Assembly: GCA_964036315.1 (NCBI GenBank) | Contig: OZ038492.1 | Location: 43,389,522-43,453,521 of the forward strand | Direction of reading: 5' to 3' | Length of the DNA stretch: 64,000 nucleotides | DNA from: Acanthosepion esculentum | Taxonomy: Eukaryota > Mollusca > Cephalopoda > Sepiida > Sepiidae | Shown here: positions 24,198-34,904 of the stretch, piece after piece | Layout of the letters: every line of letters starts with the position of its first letter | How positions within the stretch are numbered: position 1 is the stretch's first letter | Program-made: the position numbers and the translations under genes | The notes under the pieces: model-generated | Told to the model about the DNA's origin: nothing | Seen by the model: only the letters and a program-made list of their open reading frames with translations | Database searches by the model: none

Positions 24198-24240
24198 TTG
24201 CTACACTGGCTTCCGGTATCGCGACATTCATCAGACAAAG
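24198..24240 (-). ncRNA. CTGATGA-containing hammerhead-like motif (candidate)
   Basis: On the minus strand a perfect CTGATGA (complement of 24228-24234) is followed by ATGTCGCGATACC and GGAAGCC. The GAAA box is altered to GGAAG and stem II is poor. It lies about 100 bp upstream of a Penelope-like RT fragment on the opposite strand. It is a weaker match than the others. Confidence 0.25.
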
Positions 24241-24339
24241 AGTGGTTATTTCCCCTTATTAAAAGGAATTAATTTTCCTCATGTTTTATGATGTTTAACC
24301 ACTGTTTTTGTGTGAAGTTGTCACCCACATCACTAAATC

Positions 24340-24560
24340 TGGGAAGCGATATTTAGCTGATTGCTTCATTTTCTGGAAATCCTCATTGGGCGATATTAAC
24401 CAATTCCAACTCTCCTCCAAAACTTTCACCCGAAGATCAAATTCATCCAATAATATAATTGTAACGAATTTCCCATCCTAGATATACTCATTAGAAATAG
24501 AAACAACATAATCACAGATATCTACCACAAACCTACAGCCACAAAATAATATTTTCATTT
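24340..24560 (+). pseudogene. Penelope-like reverse transcriptase fragment
   Basis: The plus strand reads RYLADCFIFWKSSLGDINQF (from about 24347), then LLQNFHPKIKFI, a stop, and FPILDILIRNRNN, IITDIYHKPTATK. This is the Penelope-like RT palm. The catalytic R-Y-x-D-D box appears as RYLAD, so one catalytic Asp is lost. The LDI..R..N.I.TDIYHKPT block downstream is characteristic of Penelope-like RTs. Only about 70 codons survive. The frame then enters an inverted repeat. This and the GIY-YIG piece at 5.4-6.3 kb show that Penelope-like elements have been active in this genome. Confidence 0.82.
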
Positions 24561-24561
24561 C

Positions 24562-24674
24562 AATGAAAAGAAATTTACACATATTTGACGGGCAGTACTA
24601 AGTATATGTAAATTAACGAATACTTAACATATACTTAGTATTGACCGTCAAAAATGTGTACATTTCTTTTCATT
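24562..24674. repeat. Inverted repeat, 48-bp arms, ending the Penelope-like fragment
   Basis: 24562-24609 and 24627-24674 are inverted copies with AATGAAAAG / CTTTTCATT at the outer ends and about 17 bp between. The left arm continues directly from the RT reading frame, so the junction of sense and antisense sequence lies within the element. Confidence 0.88.
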
Positions 24675-24699
24675 TTTCGTTTCAAACTTTTGGAAGTAA

Positions 24700-24870
24700 A
24701 ATCTGATGATCCGCGGTCCTTTAAAAGGGCTCTGGTGAAATAATTTATTATATGGAACCTTAAAGTGGTCTGTTTTTATTTAAATTATTAGCTCTGATTT
24801 ACATTGAGCTCTCTGGATTTTATCCTCCTTGGGTCTACCCATACGGATTACCTAGTTTTTAGTAAACTAT
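24700..24870. repeat. Dispersed repeat segment, second copy of 22.6 kb
   Basis: TTTACATTGAGCTCTCTGGA and ATACGGATTA match 22.65-22.70 kb. It ends in a short AT run (24869-24880). Confidence 0.7.
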
Positions 24871-24879
24871 ATATATATA

Positions 24880-26380
24880 TTTAAAAACTGACATTGTGAT
24901 CTCAGAACAATATGTAATAATTAACAAAACTAAAACCTTATAAAATGGAAAATATCCATAGCTTTTTAAAAGTTTAAAACCGAATTAATGTAAATTTTTA
25001 TCGCAGATCAGAACAGATACACTGAAAGGATTCGTTTGGCAGCGAATGTAATCATGTATGTCTAATTGAATGGAGGTGTGGGCGAAATGTAAAATCGGTG
25101 AGACAATTTCAAATCCTGGCTTAGTCAGTCGTGTTGACCAAGAAAAGCATGAATCCCTTTTTTCTCACCATGATTTAGATATCATAGTAGACTGGATTTT
25201 CTAACATTGCCTTGCAAGTAGTCTAGGTGAACGAAAATTTACGTGGTATTCAAGCTAGAAGAAAAATGTGAATTCCAACAGTCGAGGAGACAATAGGAAA
25301 CTACAGTTATCTTTCTTAAGAATGTATGGTAATTCGGAGATTACAAGGAGAAAGCTGTGGAGAGTCAAGTCAGCTATTTTCTGAAGATGCATGTCATTTT
25401 TAAAAAAATCTATTGCCAAAGATACAAATCAAAAAAGGTTATATTTTCATAAGTTTTTGATGAAAGCAGTTTTCATAAATTAATTTCTCTTCGTTGGGAG
25501 GGGGATGCTGCGCAAGAAATCTTAAACCGTTCGATCGTAGTAGTTTTAAGCTGAGGGATTGATTAGTTTAATAAGTATTACCTGTTCAATGTTGTTTTCC
25601 CTGACCACAGTGCTCTGAATGTTTGGAAATCAAACACCATTCGAGTGTTTTTAGTTCTTGATTCTCGCAGACGTAAGTCAGTTCACACATTACCTTTAAG
25701 ATGATTACCTATAGATAAAAACATTAAGAACGTGTCTCTCGATTCAGGATTACTATCACAGCTAATAAAGTTTATTATATTTACTTTTATCATTAATTCT
25801 TAGAACATTCAGTGATGCAAGATTTTATCTTTCCAAACCTTTTCAGCGCATATACATATTGTATTGTTTTTTTAGAGATTTTTTACTTTATCATTCGTTA
25901 TTTTTCCCTTATTTAGCAAGTTATCTATTTATTTAAGTTATAAAGAAAATTGTAGCTTTCCATAACGGAATTCCGATTTCCTTTATTAATTCACTTATTT
26001 TTTTTATATTTTACGGTTTATCAACCCTTGTGTGTTATTTAAAACCGAAACATATTTTGGATGGTAAGAGGTTACTTACATTACCCAGCGTTTTCAAGCG
26101 AACCCCAATTTATGTACAAACCACGTTCGGTGATGTTTAACTTGTTTGTTTGAACTATCACTGTTTTTTCCCATCGCGATTTGACTCAAAACTGACAAAA
26201 ATAATTACATGTCGGTGGGTGAAAGTAATTATTCATTAGATCGCTCAAAAATATATATTAAAAATTAGATTACAGATTCATTTATTTTCTGTGTGGAGTG
26301 TCATGACTTCATGCGAAAGTTTTTTCTATTGCCGATGTATGGAATTCAAAATTGTCATTTTACTAGGTTGGCTGCCAACC
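24880..26380. other. AT-rich anonymous sequence
   Basis: No coding, RNA or mobile-element signature could be read over about 1.5 kb. Confidence 0.5.
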
Positions 26381-26384
26381 AAGA

Positions 26385-26790
26385 CTAGACATTATTGACT
26401 ATTTTAATCATCTCATCTCCAAGTACGGTAATAAACCCACTAAGACACAAGAGTTCCCCGAGTACTAGAGAATATGAGAAAAAACTATTAAGCAGAGAGT
26501 ACAATAAAAGAACAAGAATTAAGACGTCAGAAGATACACCATTAACATTGCATATAAATTTTTGATGATCAAAGTTGTCTGGGAAGTATGAAGCCAGCTG
26601 AGAGTTCCACAAACGAGAAGTGCGACAGAAGAAATTTTTCGCATAGAACTTACGGTTACATGTAGCCATTTAAACTATTGACTGATGAGACCATGCCGCC
26701 AATACTGCGCTTAAATTCATAATGCTTAGTTAACATAGCCAAAGTTCACGAAAACAGTTATAATCTACACTTCTTCAAAAAGACATGTTC
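26385..26790 (-). pseudogene. LINE C-terminal fragment (recurrent family)
   Basis: A 94-codon minus-strand frame reads CNRKFYAKNFFCRTSRLWNS, then QLASYFPDNFDHQKFICNVN. It is one of the best preserved C-termini of the family. Sequence up to about 26790 adds the preceding block (MNLSAVLAAW in another frame). It is 5' truncated. Confidence 0.8.
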
Positions 26791-26799
26791 CTTCAGGAC

Positions 26800-27360
26800 G
26801 TAAGCGATCATGGTTCAATAAACATTCCTTTAATTTATTATCTGTTAATTACATGATATTTGGGACACATGATTTCCAAAGATTGGGATTCATAGATGTT
26901 TTTCTCTCTTCAGGATGTAGTCGAACATGGTTCTCGACAGATTCCTTTTCTGTATTATCTGTGAATTACTATGTCTTTGGAAAGTGGTATGACTTCACAT
27001 TGCCTTAGCAAAGTTTTGAATTCAAAATATGTTTTCTCTATTCATTACCTAAACAATCATGGCTCTTCACATATTGTTTTACTCTTTATTAACTTTGAAT
27101 TGCCATCAATTCTCGAGTTTGTAGTGTCCATGTTTTCCTTCTCTTAGACTATTTACTATCCATGGTTAGAGAGTTCAGTACACTCTGCTCGTTAACCCAT
27201 AGCTAAAGAGATAACATAATGAGTCATGTCTTTCCAAATGTATTCGTGGGAAATTGAATGCATCAAATAAGGTTATAATTTGAACACAAATCACTGATTT
27301 TATATCACACAGTAATATTTCTTACACTACCCACACGTCCCACTTTATTAACCAGATACA
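26800..27360. other. AT-rich anonymous sequence
   Basis: Three short similar phrases (TCTTCAGGAYGTARKCGAWCATGGTTC at about 26791-26817 and 26918-26935, and a looser one near 27045-27065) suggest an old internal duplication of about 130 bp. No gene is seen. Confidence 0.4.

Positions 27361-27363
<3 letters not shown>

Positions 27364-27405
<42 letters not shown>
27364..27405. repeat. (AT)n microsatellite
   Basis: About 20 AT units. Confidence 0.95.
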
Positions 27406-27407
<2 letters not shown>

Positions 27408-27419
27408 AATCAGACTTTG

Positions 27420-27625
27420 TTTTTTTACAAAAATCAACGAAAACACTCGCAGTAATGAAAACTTGGGAATCAAAACTTTCAGGATTGCGGGTTCGGGTCC
27501 GGCCTGGAATGTTTTTTATTTGCTCACTGAGTCGGCTTGATTCCAAAATATGTTCAGCTACGACCTCCAGTAGTAAGGTTGAACAGGTGCGACACAGTGA
27601 CCCACTGACATTCACATTTATTTAT
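27420..27625. repeat. Possible SINE with B-box-like sequence
   Basis: GCGGGTTCGGGTCC at about 27487-27500 resembles a pol III B box and is followed by CGGCCTGG. The block ends near an AT-rich tail. No A box was found, so this is a weak call. Confidence 0.3.
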
Positions 27626-27739
27626 ATAGAAGAAATAAGGAACACAATCAAACATATTGTACATCAAGATACAGCTCTACATTACAGGTTCATATTCTTC
27701 TTAGGATATTCAACTCCTTTTTAAATAAGTGTTCTCCCT

Positions 27740-28450
27740 ACGAGCATGTATCTGAGCTTCATGAAACTCAGCTGGCTGTTGATATACCCAATTCCTTACT
27801 TTTTCATTTCTTCATCACCACCATGACGCTTGCCTCTCAGTTTCCCTTTCATCGGATGAAAGAGATGGACGTCTGAGAGCGTTAAGTCAGGCAAGTATGG
27901 AGGAGGCGACATAGTTGACCACTACAAATTTGGTTTTATTCCATGGATACTTTATTTGCCAGGCGTTTTAAGGGTCTCAATGTATACTTCTGTGTTGACA
28001 GTTTCTTCTCTTGGCGGAGAATCGACATGAATGAAACCTGGAGAATCCCAAACGACAGTCGACTGACATTTCTGACTTCTACTTTTTTGATTTTGGAAAC
28101 GTCGAATGACGCCACTACAGTGACTGTCTTTTAATTCTGTGCATAATGATGAATCCCAGTTTTATCATTATTTACGTGCCTTTGATAAATGTTTTGTCGC
28201 TTCACTTGGCATCAACGACTTAAGTACAACAGTTAAATCCTATGCTCAACTGTCAGTTTTCATGGCGCACAGTGGAAACACGCTATTGAATATCCAGTGA
28301 CACAATAGTGTTGTGTAAACTACCATAGCTTTCTCTGAGTGAGTTCATCAATGGTTATATGCGTATCAGCTCTGATTAAAGCGCCTGATATTTATTTGTT
28401 GGTAGGGATGAGAAAAGTTGATGAGCGGCCACTCCGAGGCCTCTCTGTTT
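27740..28450 (-). pseudogene. Mariner-family transposase pseudogene (minus strand)
   Basis: Minus-strand pieces in order are RADTHITIDELTQ (about 28395-28345), DKTGIHHYAQN (first catalytic region, normally GDETWIHHY), SFGILQVSFMSILRQE with TEVYIETLKRLANKVS in a neighbouring frame, then PPPYLPDLTLSD (third catalytic region, normally PPYSPDLAPSD), and finally KGKLRGKR and a VYQQPAEFHEAQIHA end. The block holding the second Asp (HDNARPH) is missing between LANKVS and PPPYLPD. Stops and shifts are present. It is a different mariner lineage from the copy at 12.6-13.5 kb. Confidence 0.8.
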
Positions 28451-28459
28451 AGATTGATT

Positions 28460-29025
28460 TACCCAATTCTTCTTTTCATTTGAATTATCATTAAAATGGC
28501 CGACCTATCTCCACACATTGATGTAGACTAAACTCTATTTTTGTATACGTGTTTCAGTCTTTTCTACATGTTTACATGAATTTCTCCTTCGGCAACAGTT
28601 TCAAGCGGGTCAACAATTTTTATATCAGCTCATATCTATGAAAAACAAAGACGAAATTAGATAAGTAAAGATCGAAAATGCATATGTCTACATTTGTACC
28701 AGATTGCGAATACTTTCATTGTGAAATGCGACTGCCATGAAAAAATCCATTAATTTTGACTCACCATCATATTTATGTGAACTTGTACCGCAAGATACTT
28801 CTCTTATTTAAATAGAAGAATATTGCATTACCAAGAGGAAATAATGAGCAAGCTGAATACCGATTGTTTCCTTATAAGGAAACGGTTAATATTACTATTA
28901 CAATTGTTCATAATGGAATGTAACAGACTAGGTCGGCCTCAGAACTTAGGTTGTCAATTTCACTTTGCTCGTCGATAACCATATTACTTCTACATCTATG
29001 ATACCCTGTTCTCTTACGTACTACA
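28460..29025. other. Unassigned AT-rich sequence
   Basis: The first part may hold the decayed mariner N-terminus. Nothing else is supported. Confidence 0.35.
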
Positions 29026-29029
29026 TCAC

Positions 29030-29430
29030 TTCAGAACGTGGATGATTATGCCACTACACAACTTCCTGTTTCTTGCGGCTCTAAACAACGTTTTACTCAT
29101 TGCCAGATCCCTTTGTACCTACCCTAAGATCTATTTACACAAACTGATTAGTAAGTTTCCCTTTGCTTCCTTCCATATCTCATGTGATTGTAAAATGTTC
29201 CAAGGTTTCTTTCCTCGTAAAGTATCCCAGGAATTTCGGTCGTCAAATTTTCTCTTTCCTCATTGTTTCCATGTTCATTCCTTTTTCTTCTAAGTATCCA
29301 TCTGTAGCACCACGTCTCTGTTGCTTCAAATTTTTTATTCATCTGCCTTCGAATCACTGTGTCACCGTCGGTTACTAAATTACTGTTTGATTTCTGTACC
29401 TGCTTAACTCTGATGTTTTCAGCAGATTGG
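29030..29430 (-). pseudogene. RTE/R2-like LINE C-terminal fragment
   Basis: Minus-strand frame of about 100 codons: MNKKFEATETWCYRWILRRK, ENLTTEIPGILYEERNLGTF, GRKQRETY. A neighbouring frame then gives LISLCKWIL and LFRAAR. This matches the pattern (KLEATEMW..RRML..., GLENL..., K..RGRQR.TYL.SLCKWMAEQGLG, LLRAT..R) read more fully at 48.7-49.3 kb on the plus strand. It is a fragment with frameshifts. Confidence 0.7.
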
Positions 29431-29496
29431 TCATGATGAGATTTGAACCCCGGTTGGAAAGCAAACATTCTAACAACTCGGCCATACCGCTTGTAT
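29430..29496 (-). repeat. tRNA-like SINE head fused to the LINE fragment
   Basis: On the minus strand TGGCCGAGTTGTTAG (A-box-like, complement of 29470-29484) is followed by GGGGTTCAAAT (B-box-like, complement of 29441-29451). The spacing fits a tRNA-derived pol III promoter. Directly downstream the sequence runs into the RTE/R2-like reading frame. Confidence 0.6.
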
Positions 29497-29499
29497 CGC

Positions 29500-30370
29500 T
29501 TGTTCTAAGAACAAATGATAAATAGAAAAGACGTCATTCGATTTCTTCTCTTTTCTTTATCAACAGAAAGTGATTAGTCCACATGTCACATTTTTCATTA
29601 TATACTCACTGACTCGGATATCGGTTAGAAAACATATTGCATCACTTTACAAGGCCGGTCGAAAACAAAAGATCTGGCATGAGAGCTTCGACCTCTTCTC
29701 TTTCCAATCAGCGACAAAACGAAACTTTCTTACGAATAGAGAGAATCTGACCGGTGACGAAGAATAATAAAAGTCAATTCAAAGAAGATTAAATGTCCGA
29801 ATTCTATGGCAAAGTTTGCTTTTCTAAAGAAAAGGGAAAGGAAACTAAAATCTTAACGCCATCGTAGAAAATTAAACCGGTCTGTCCATTCCTTTTCATA
29901 AGAATTGTAAATACATGCCAGAACTCAATCTCCAAGGTGACTGCAGGCAGCTATGGAGGCCACGTCCTCCTCGCTAAAATCCCCAAAAGCCTGAAACATA
30001 CGTAATTGAAAAGTTATACTACTTCACACACTTATATATGGTGATCAAGAGATCGATACAAGAAACAGCATTACGTAGTTGAAACATTAAACATGAAAAC
30101 ATCTTAATTCTGAAAGGCTCAAACACGACGGTCTAAGGAGACGTAATATTGGTCACCTACTTCATTGTTAAGTTCTACTTTTTTAAATAAAACCTGTGCG
30201 TCTAGCGTAGTGGTCAATGGTGTATCGATGTGAAACTTCATCTGAAACAGTTGCGTTCGCTTTCATACATCTAACGTTAAAGGTTAATTACTGGGTATAC
30301 TGAACTCAACACTGAAGTTAAAAACGTGTAAATTGCACAGATAATCGAAATCTACATTCCAAAGCAAAAT
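29500..30370. other. Anonymous sequence
   Basis: No supported feature over about 870 bp. Confidence 0.5.
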
Positions 30371-30387
30371 TTGATATACATATATCT

Positions 30388-30490
<103 letters not shown>

Positions 30491-30507
30491 ATTAATAGAT
30501 TTAAAAT

Positions 30508-30735
30508 ATGGTTTTACCGCTACACAGTGATGACCATGTTTCAGAAATGGAAGCTAAAGCCCCTGAATTTAATTTTGTTATTAAACCAAAGACATTAGTT
30601 CCATTTCCTCATCAAGCGAATTTTGGAGTAACTTACTTTTTAAAATTTACGGTTGTTAACGGCACAGGAAAGATTCATAGTTTGAGGGTTTCCAAGGTTA
30701 CCGATAAATCCATTCATCTAGACAAGGGGTGGTAG
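30508..30735 (+). CDS. Small open frame, 75 codons, unknown
   Basis: The frame starts at an ATG just past the AT tract and ends at TAG. Its composition is protein-like (VSEMEAKAPEFNFVIKPKT, VTYFLKFTVVNGTGKIHSLR) and not translated repeat. I do not recognise it. It sits directly before a diverged tandem duplication and has no visible splice sites or neighbours. It may be a fragment of a mobile-element protein, a host exon, or chance. Confidence 0.25.
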   Translation: MVLPLHSDDHVSEMEAKAPEFNFVIKPKTLVPFPHQANFGVTYFLKFTVVNGTGKIHSLRVSKVTDKSIHLDKGW

Positions 30736-30889
30736 AGGGTTCAATTTTTAATTTTCGTTGTCTCAGTTAATAGTTACATTTGAAAGCGGGGTTATGTTTA
30801 GGGATGGGTAGGGATGTATCTTTTAACAAATTCTGACATCCGCTAAATTCATGTCATCTGGGTTTATTTCTAACGGCAAAAATTCTTAT

Positions 30890-31499
30890 GGTATTATTTC
30901 TATTTGTATATTTAAAGATTTTGTTTTATCCACCTTTCTAAAAAGTTATTTTTAATATTTAATATACTATACTCCTAGTTAAAAACCAAGTAAATGTATT
31001 AGGATTACTTACAGTATTTAAAATTATTTATTCTGATCGAGTATAAGTAAATATTATTTTATTTTATTTTATTTTATGTAAACTTTATGACAATGACGGC
31101 AAAGGTGGTTAAATTATTTCACTAATTCAATAAACTTAGTATTATAAATGTATATATGTATGTATAAAGGACATTTAATGTTCAATATTATATTCTAACT
31201 TATTAATTTCACATGACTTTCAGTGTTCACTTGGATTCTTTCCAGTGTTTGAATTGCTTTGAGAGAGGTGTTATGGTTAGAGTACGTTTTATTTAATTAC
31301 AATTTTAAAAGATATTTAGGTTAGAATCTGTTTTATTTAATTTCAATTTTAAAACATTTTTAAAAATTCTACTTTCAAATTTAACTTTTTAATTTTAATC
31401 GGCTATATTTCTTTATAAACCAAGTAAATGTAATATAATTATCTACATTATTTAAAATTATTTATACCCATCAAATATGAGTATGTATAATAATCAGGT

Positions 31500-31532
<33 letters not shown>

Positions 31533-31750
31533 GATTATTTAAAGATTATTTAAAGAAAACTTTTGGCAATGACGACAAAAAATAGCTATTTCATTTCTCT
31601 GATTCAGTAAATTTTTATTTTTTATAAACTTAGTAATATATAGTTTCTCATGTATGCATAAAGGACATGGGTCATTTAATGACCTACATATTCTAGCTCT
31701 TCTTATTAACTTCCATTTCACTGTAGGTGTTTTATTGGATTCTTTTAGGT
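30890..31750. repeat. Diverged tandem duplication, two units of about 430 bp
   Basis: Unit 1 (about 30890-31260) and unit 2 (about 31320-31750) share, in order, AAACCAAGTAAATGTA, TATTTAAAATTATTTAT, a T-rich run, GGCAATGACGRC-type sequence, AATAAACTTAGTA-type sequence, ATAAAGGACAT, then TTATTAA...TTTCA and TTGGATTCTTT. The T-rich run has become a pure 29-base poly-T in unit 2 (31501-31529). No coding function is seen. Confidence 0.75.
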
Positions 31751-31756
31751 GCCATA

Positions 31757-31850
31757 TATATATATATATATATATTCAAATCTTTTCATTATATCCTTAC
31801 TCTGTCCTGGACATTGAGTTCTACCTGGATCATATCCTCTTGGAATTATT
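31757..31850. repeat. AT tract and dispersed repeat segment (family of 6.5 kb)
   Basis: A short AT run is followed by CATTATATCCTTACTCTGTC and GGACATTGAGTTCTACCTGG. This is the same segment as at 6543-6590 and, inverted, 16893-16930. Confidence 0.75.
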
Positions 31851-31937
31851 TTTATACATATATGTATGTGTATATATAATTGCATATTTACCACTAATAT
31901 TGTCTATATAGAGAGAGAGAGAGATAGATAGATATAT

Positions 31938-32196
31938 TTTAGAATTGGACATAGTCCGACAATTTATTTAAAGACATTTATATATATATTATGTTTAACG
32001 TTCTTTTTATAGATACAAGTATTTAAGCAAATGCTCTGTTTTATAATAAACAGTATTAAATAACATTTACCGGCCTGAATGTCCGAGAAATTTTCATAGA
32101 AAATTTTCGCTCTCCGACAGGAATCGAACCTGTATCCTATACGGAACCATCATTTCGCGTGATGTGCCTTAACCTTTCGGCCACAGAGCAGCGTCT
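31938..32196 (-). repeat. tRNA-Ser-headed SINE, full copy
   Basis: On the minus strand the tRNA-Ser-like head (32190-32110) is followed by a body and tail. The body reads GGACATTCAGGCCGGTAAAT, ATTTAATACTGTTTATTATA and AAATACTTGTATCTATAAAA, and the tail reads AATTGTCGGACTATGTCC. The tail recurs twice in the palindrome at 32296-32575 and, degenerate, at 41237-41335. The tRNA head, conserved body and multiple copies support a SINE family. Confidence 0.8.
32110..32190 (-). tRNA. tRNA-Ser(CGA)-like sequence, pseudogene head of a SINE
   Basis: Minus-strand A box TGGCCGAAAGGTTAAGGC and B box GGTTCGATTCC match tRNA-Ser. A CATCA/TGATG anticodon stem encloses the loop CGCGAAA with CGA as anticodon (complement of 32155-32157), and a long variable arm is present. 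Position 33 is G instead of the universal T, and the acceptor stem has mismatches, so it is not expected to be a working tRNA. Confidence 0.7.
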
Positions 32197-32295
32197 GGTT
32201 AGAAAGGTCGATTTTACTATCTTTAAACTTAAATCTTCCATGAATCTCTTCTATTCATATCTGCTCTAGCGTATCAAATGTAAAAAGATGACGTC

Positions 32296-32575
32296 ATATA
32301 TTTTAGAATTGGACATAGTCCGACAATTTATTTAAAGACATTTATATATATTATGCTTAACGTTCTTTTTATAGATACAAGTATTTAAGCAAATGCTCTG
32401 TTTTTATAATAAACAGTATTAAATAACATTTACCGGCCTGAATGTCTATGAAAATTTCTCGGACATTCAGGCCGGTAAATGTTATTTAATACTGTTTATT
32501 ATAAAAACAGAGCATTTGCTTAAATACTTGTATCTATAAAAAGAACGTTAAACATAATATATCTAAATGTCTTTA
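32296..32575. repeat. Head-to-head palindromic pair of the tRNA-Ser SINE body/tail
   Basis: 32296-32453 (minus orientation) and 32457-32575 (plus orientation) are inverted copies of the SINE body without the tRNA head. They meet at about 32455 inside GAAAATTTCTCGGACATTC. The left copy extends to the outer tail (ATTGGACATAGTCCGACAAT). The pair lies 100 bp from a full copy. Confidence 0.88.
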
Positions 32576-32599
32576 AATAGATAGATATGTATACATACA

Positions 32600-33330
32600 T
32601 ACATATACCAGGTCTCTAGGCAAGATTGTCCCATTGTTAGATTAAGCTTTGATCCGTTGTATCTGAAAAATGATTAAAGATATCTTACTGGAATTCTCCG
32701 AGGTTTTATAAAACTATTGTACTTTGAACAATAAGAACGTAATTAGCTCTAAGTTGAAATGATGACCCCTCTTGCTGTTGTGACTTCATTTCGTTTTGCT
32801 TTCTACTGTTCCCTCCGTTTAGAACTTATTCGTCAATCACTCGATGGTTCTTGAATGGACTTTGGAGATGGAAGTCAGAATAGGAATACTGGTCCCATTA
32901 GTGAACGATTGAATATTTTTCCTCTTCATATTGCTCTGTACAGAAAACAGTTGTTCGTACACAAAACGATTATAACGTATTCTTTTTCTAGCTGATTAAC
33001 TCAAAGGGTTTTTCAGCGATTCATACAAATGGTATCAAGTTGACATAACGTCTCATCAGAAAACAGGGACAAAATAACTCAATTAGTTTAGTATTTTTTC
33101 GATATTACACATTTTCTAGGATGGCCAATTATCACATGCTGTTACACGATTGAACAATTTTGTTGTAACACCCGGTATATATATACACATACATACATAT
33201 ATATACATATATACAGAGTACGATGGCTAAATTATCGCCATTTTATATTTTTAATTTCGCACATACGTGTTGTTTTTTTTTATTTTGTCGTTTGCACTGT
33301 ATGGCAGGGTCAGTTGGGCAGAGAAAAAGA
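32600..33330. other. Anonymous sequence with short TATG/AT repeats
   Basis: A short ATACATAC run is at 32590-32608 and another at 33175-33215. No gene is supported. The 3' part may contain the lost N-terminal region of the next transposase. Confidence 0.4.
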
Positions 33331-33339
33331 ACAACGGAC

Positions 33340-33890
33340 GTTTCCAATACGGATATTTCAGAGTATGTGTGTATCAGTTTGTGTCAGAGGATTCGAAAAG
33401 AGTAGGATGCTTCTAATGATAATTACAAAAGTATGGAAAATACACTCTGATCGTTCTGATAAGCAAAGAGCACCCTAATTTATTGGTGAGGGCCTCAAAC
33501 TCAGCACGTAGTTATACGTCAAGAGCCTTAAGTAGGTAACGCTGCTCTGAGTCAAGAGGGTGGCTGCTGGAAGTCCCTATGTCTGGTAACAGGACTCTTC
33601 ACAATGTCACAGATGAGAAGACAAACAATTTCTGCGACCACATCACACATTAACATTTGGTCACATTACTCACCAGACTGCAACTCCCTTGATTATTATG
33701 TGTGAGGTGTAGTGGAGCTAGAGACCAACAGAACTCCTTGAAGCACCAAATATGAAATGAAGGCCAGGATTATTGCAGCATTCAGTAACTTAAACTATCA
33801 AAACGTCCAGAAGAGATGCAGGGGATTCCGAAATTGACTAGAGGCCGTAGTTGAAGTCAAGGGCGATTTTATTGAATAAAATTACTCTTT
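33340..33890 (+). pseudogene. Mariner/IS630-type transposase pseudogene (third lineage)
   Basis: Plus-strand pieces in order: NIWSHYSPDCNSLDYYV then WGVVELE in a shifted frame (about 33653-33722; the SPD...LDYYVWG signature around the last catalytic residue), then TKxEMKARIIAAFSNL, KRCRxFRNxLEAVVEVKGDF (33800-33870). This C-terminal pattern (ACSRFRSRLEAVVEAxGDFIE) is that of IS630-Tc1-mariner transposases of a lineage distinct from the copies at 12.6 and 54 kb. The upstream 33340-33640 is poorly readable. Confidence 0.68.
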
Positions 33891-34029
33891 ATTATTTCAA
33901 GATATATTTGTGTAGTTTAGAACAATATATCGTATGAAATGAGATGTCAGTGTTATTTTCATTTTTGCGTAATTTAGATAACGATTTACATTACATTTAA
34001 ATATTTCAAGATCGAAACTGACCAGGAAC

Positions 34030-34900
34030 TAAGAAGGCGAAATAGAACTCATGGCTGTATCTACCAATTTCAACTGCAAAAATTATGAGATTTTGGCGCC
34101 AGTCTAATACTATCCTGAAATTTATAAAGTCTATGTGTTCCGCAGAACAATTACCATGAAAGTATTTATAGAAAAAGTACAGGGATGTTACATCACGGCG
34201 GTGAGAATGTCACTCAAGTGGAGATGCTATGTCAGGACAAATACTATTGTATATTCATCTTTATATTTTCTCAAGAATTTCTAAATATACAACAGAGAAC
34301 CAGATCATACGTGGCAACAATATTCAAAGCAAGTTCTAATGTTAGACTTATAAATATGTAAGATTGAATATGGCGAGAAAAATTGTCTACCACGATACAG
34401 TAAACTTTCCTGGCATCAGACTTGGCAATTGATACAATATAATGTTTCCACTTTATGCTAGCGTAAAAATATTAACCAAAGGAGGCGCAATGATTCACTC
34501 TCCTGAAGGTTTTGACATCAGCTATGCTGATGGTAGTCAGAAAGTATTCTCTCGGACTATTACAAAAGGCAACTTCGTTTTGGAGTCTTTAAAATGAACA
34601 AGCCATTCTTTGTCCCGGTTAACAACAGACTGTACTGTCATATTTTAGATCAGCGGCCAATTCTACCTCATCAAACCGATCAAAATTACTATTAAATGAG
34701 GAATAAATGTTTGTAGTCGGAATAGATAGCGAGTAAAGAATTGATGGCATCAGTAAAATCTTTGGAGAAAATGAGGAACAAGACAGATCAAAGGGTAGAG
34801 CCCCGGGGGACAGCTGCATTAAGGCAAAAACATCTAGAAGAGTGGCCGTTCAACCAACTTGTATTTCGCGATTTGTTAACAATGACTGAATTAGTTTAAA
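34030..34900 (-). pseudogene. LINE RT fragment (recurrent family), two blocks
   Basis: Minus-strand frames near 34820-34620 read GALPFDLSC-type sequence corresponding to G-V-P-x-G-S, then LMPSILYSLSIPTTNIYSSF and NFDRFDEVELAADLKYDS. This is the RT palm around the catalytic site, where the YADD box is degraded (IPTTN). The family C-terminus continues, decayed, at 34200-34030. Intervening sequence is unreadable or rearranged. Confidence 0.68.
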
Positions 34901-34904
34901 AATT

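Noticed and set aside
32110..32190. Functional tRNA-Ser gene
   Set aside because: T33 is changed to G, the acceptor stem has mismatches and it heads a repeated element.
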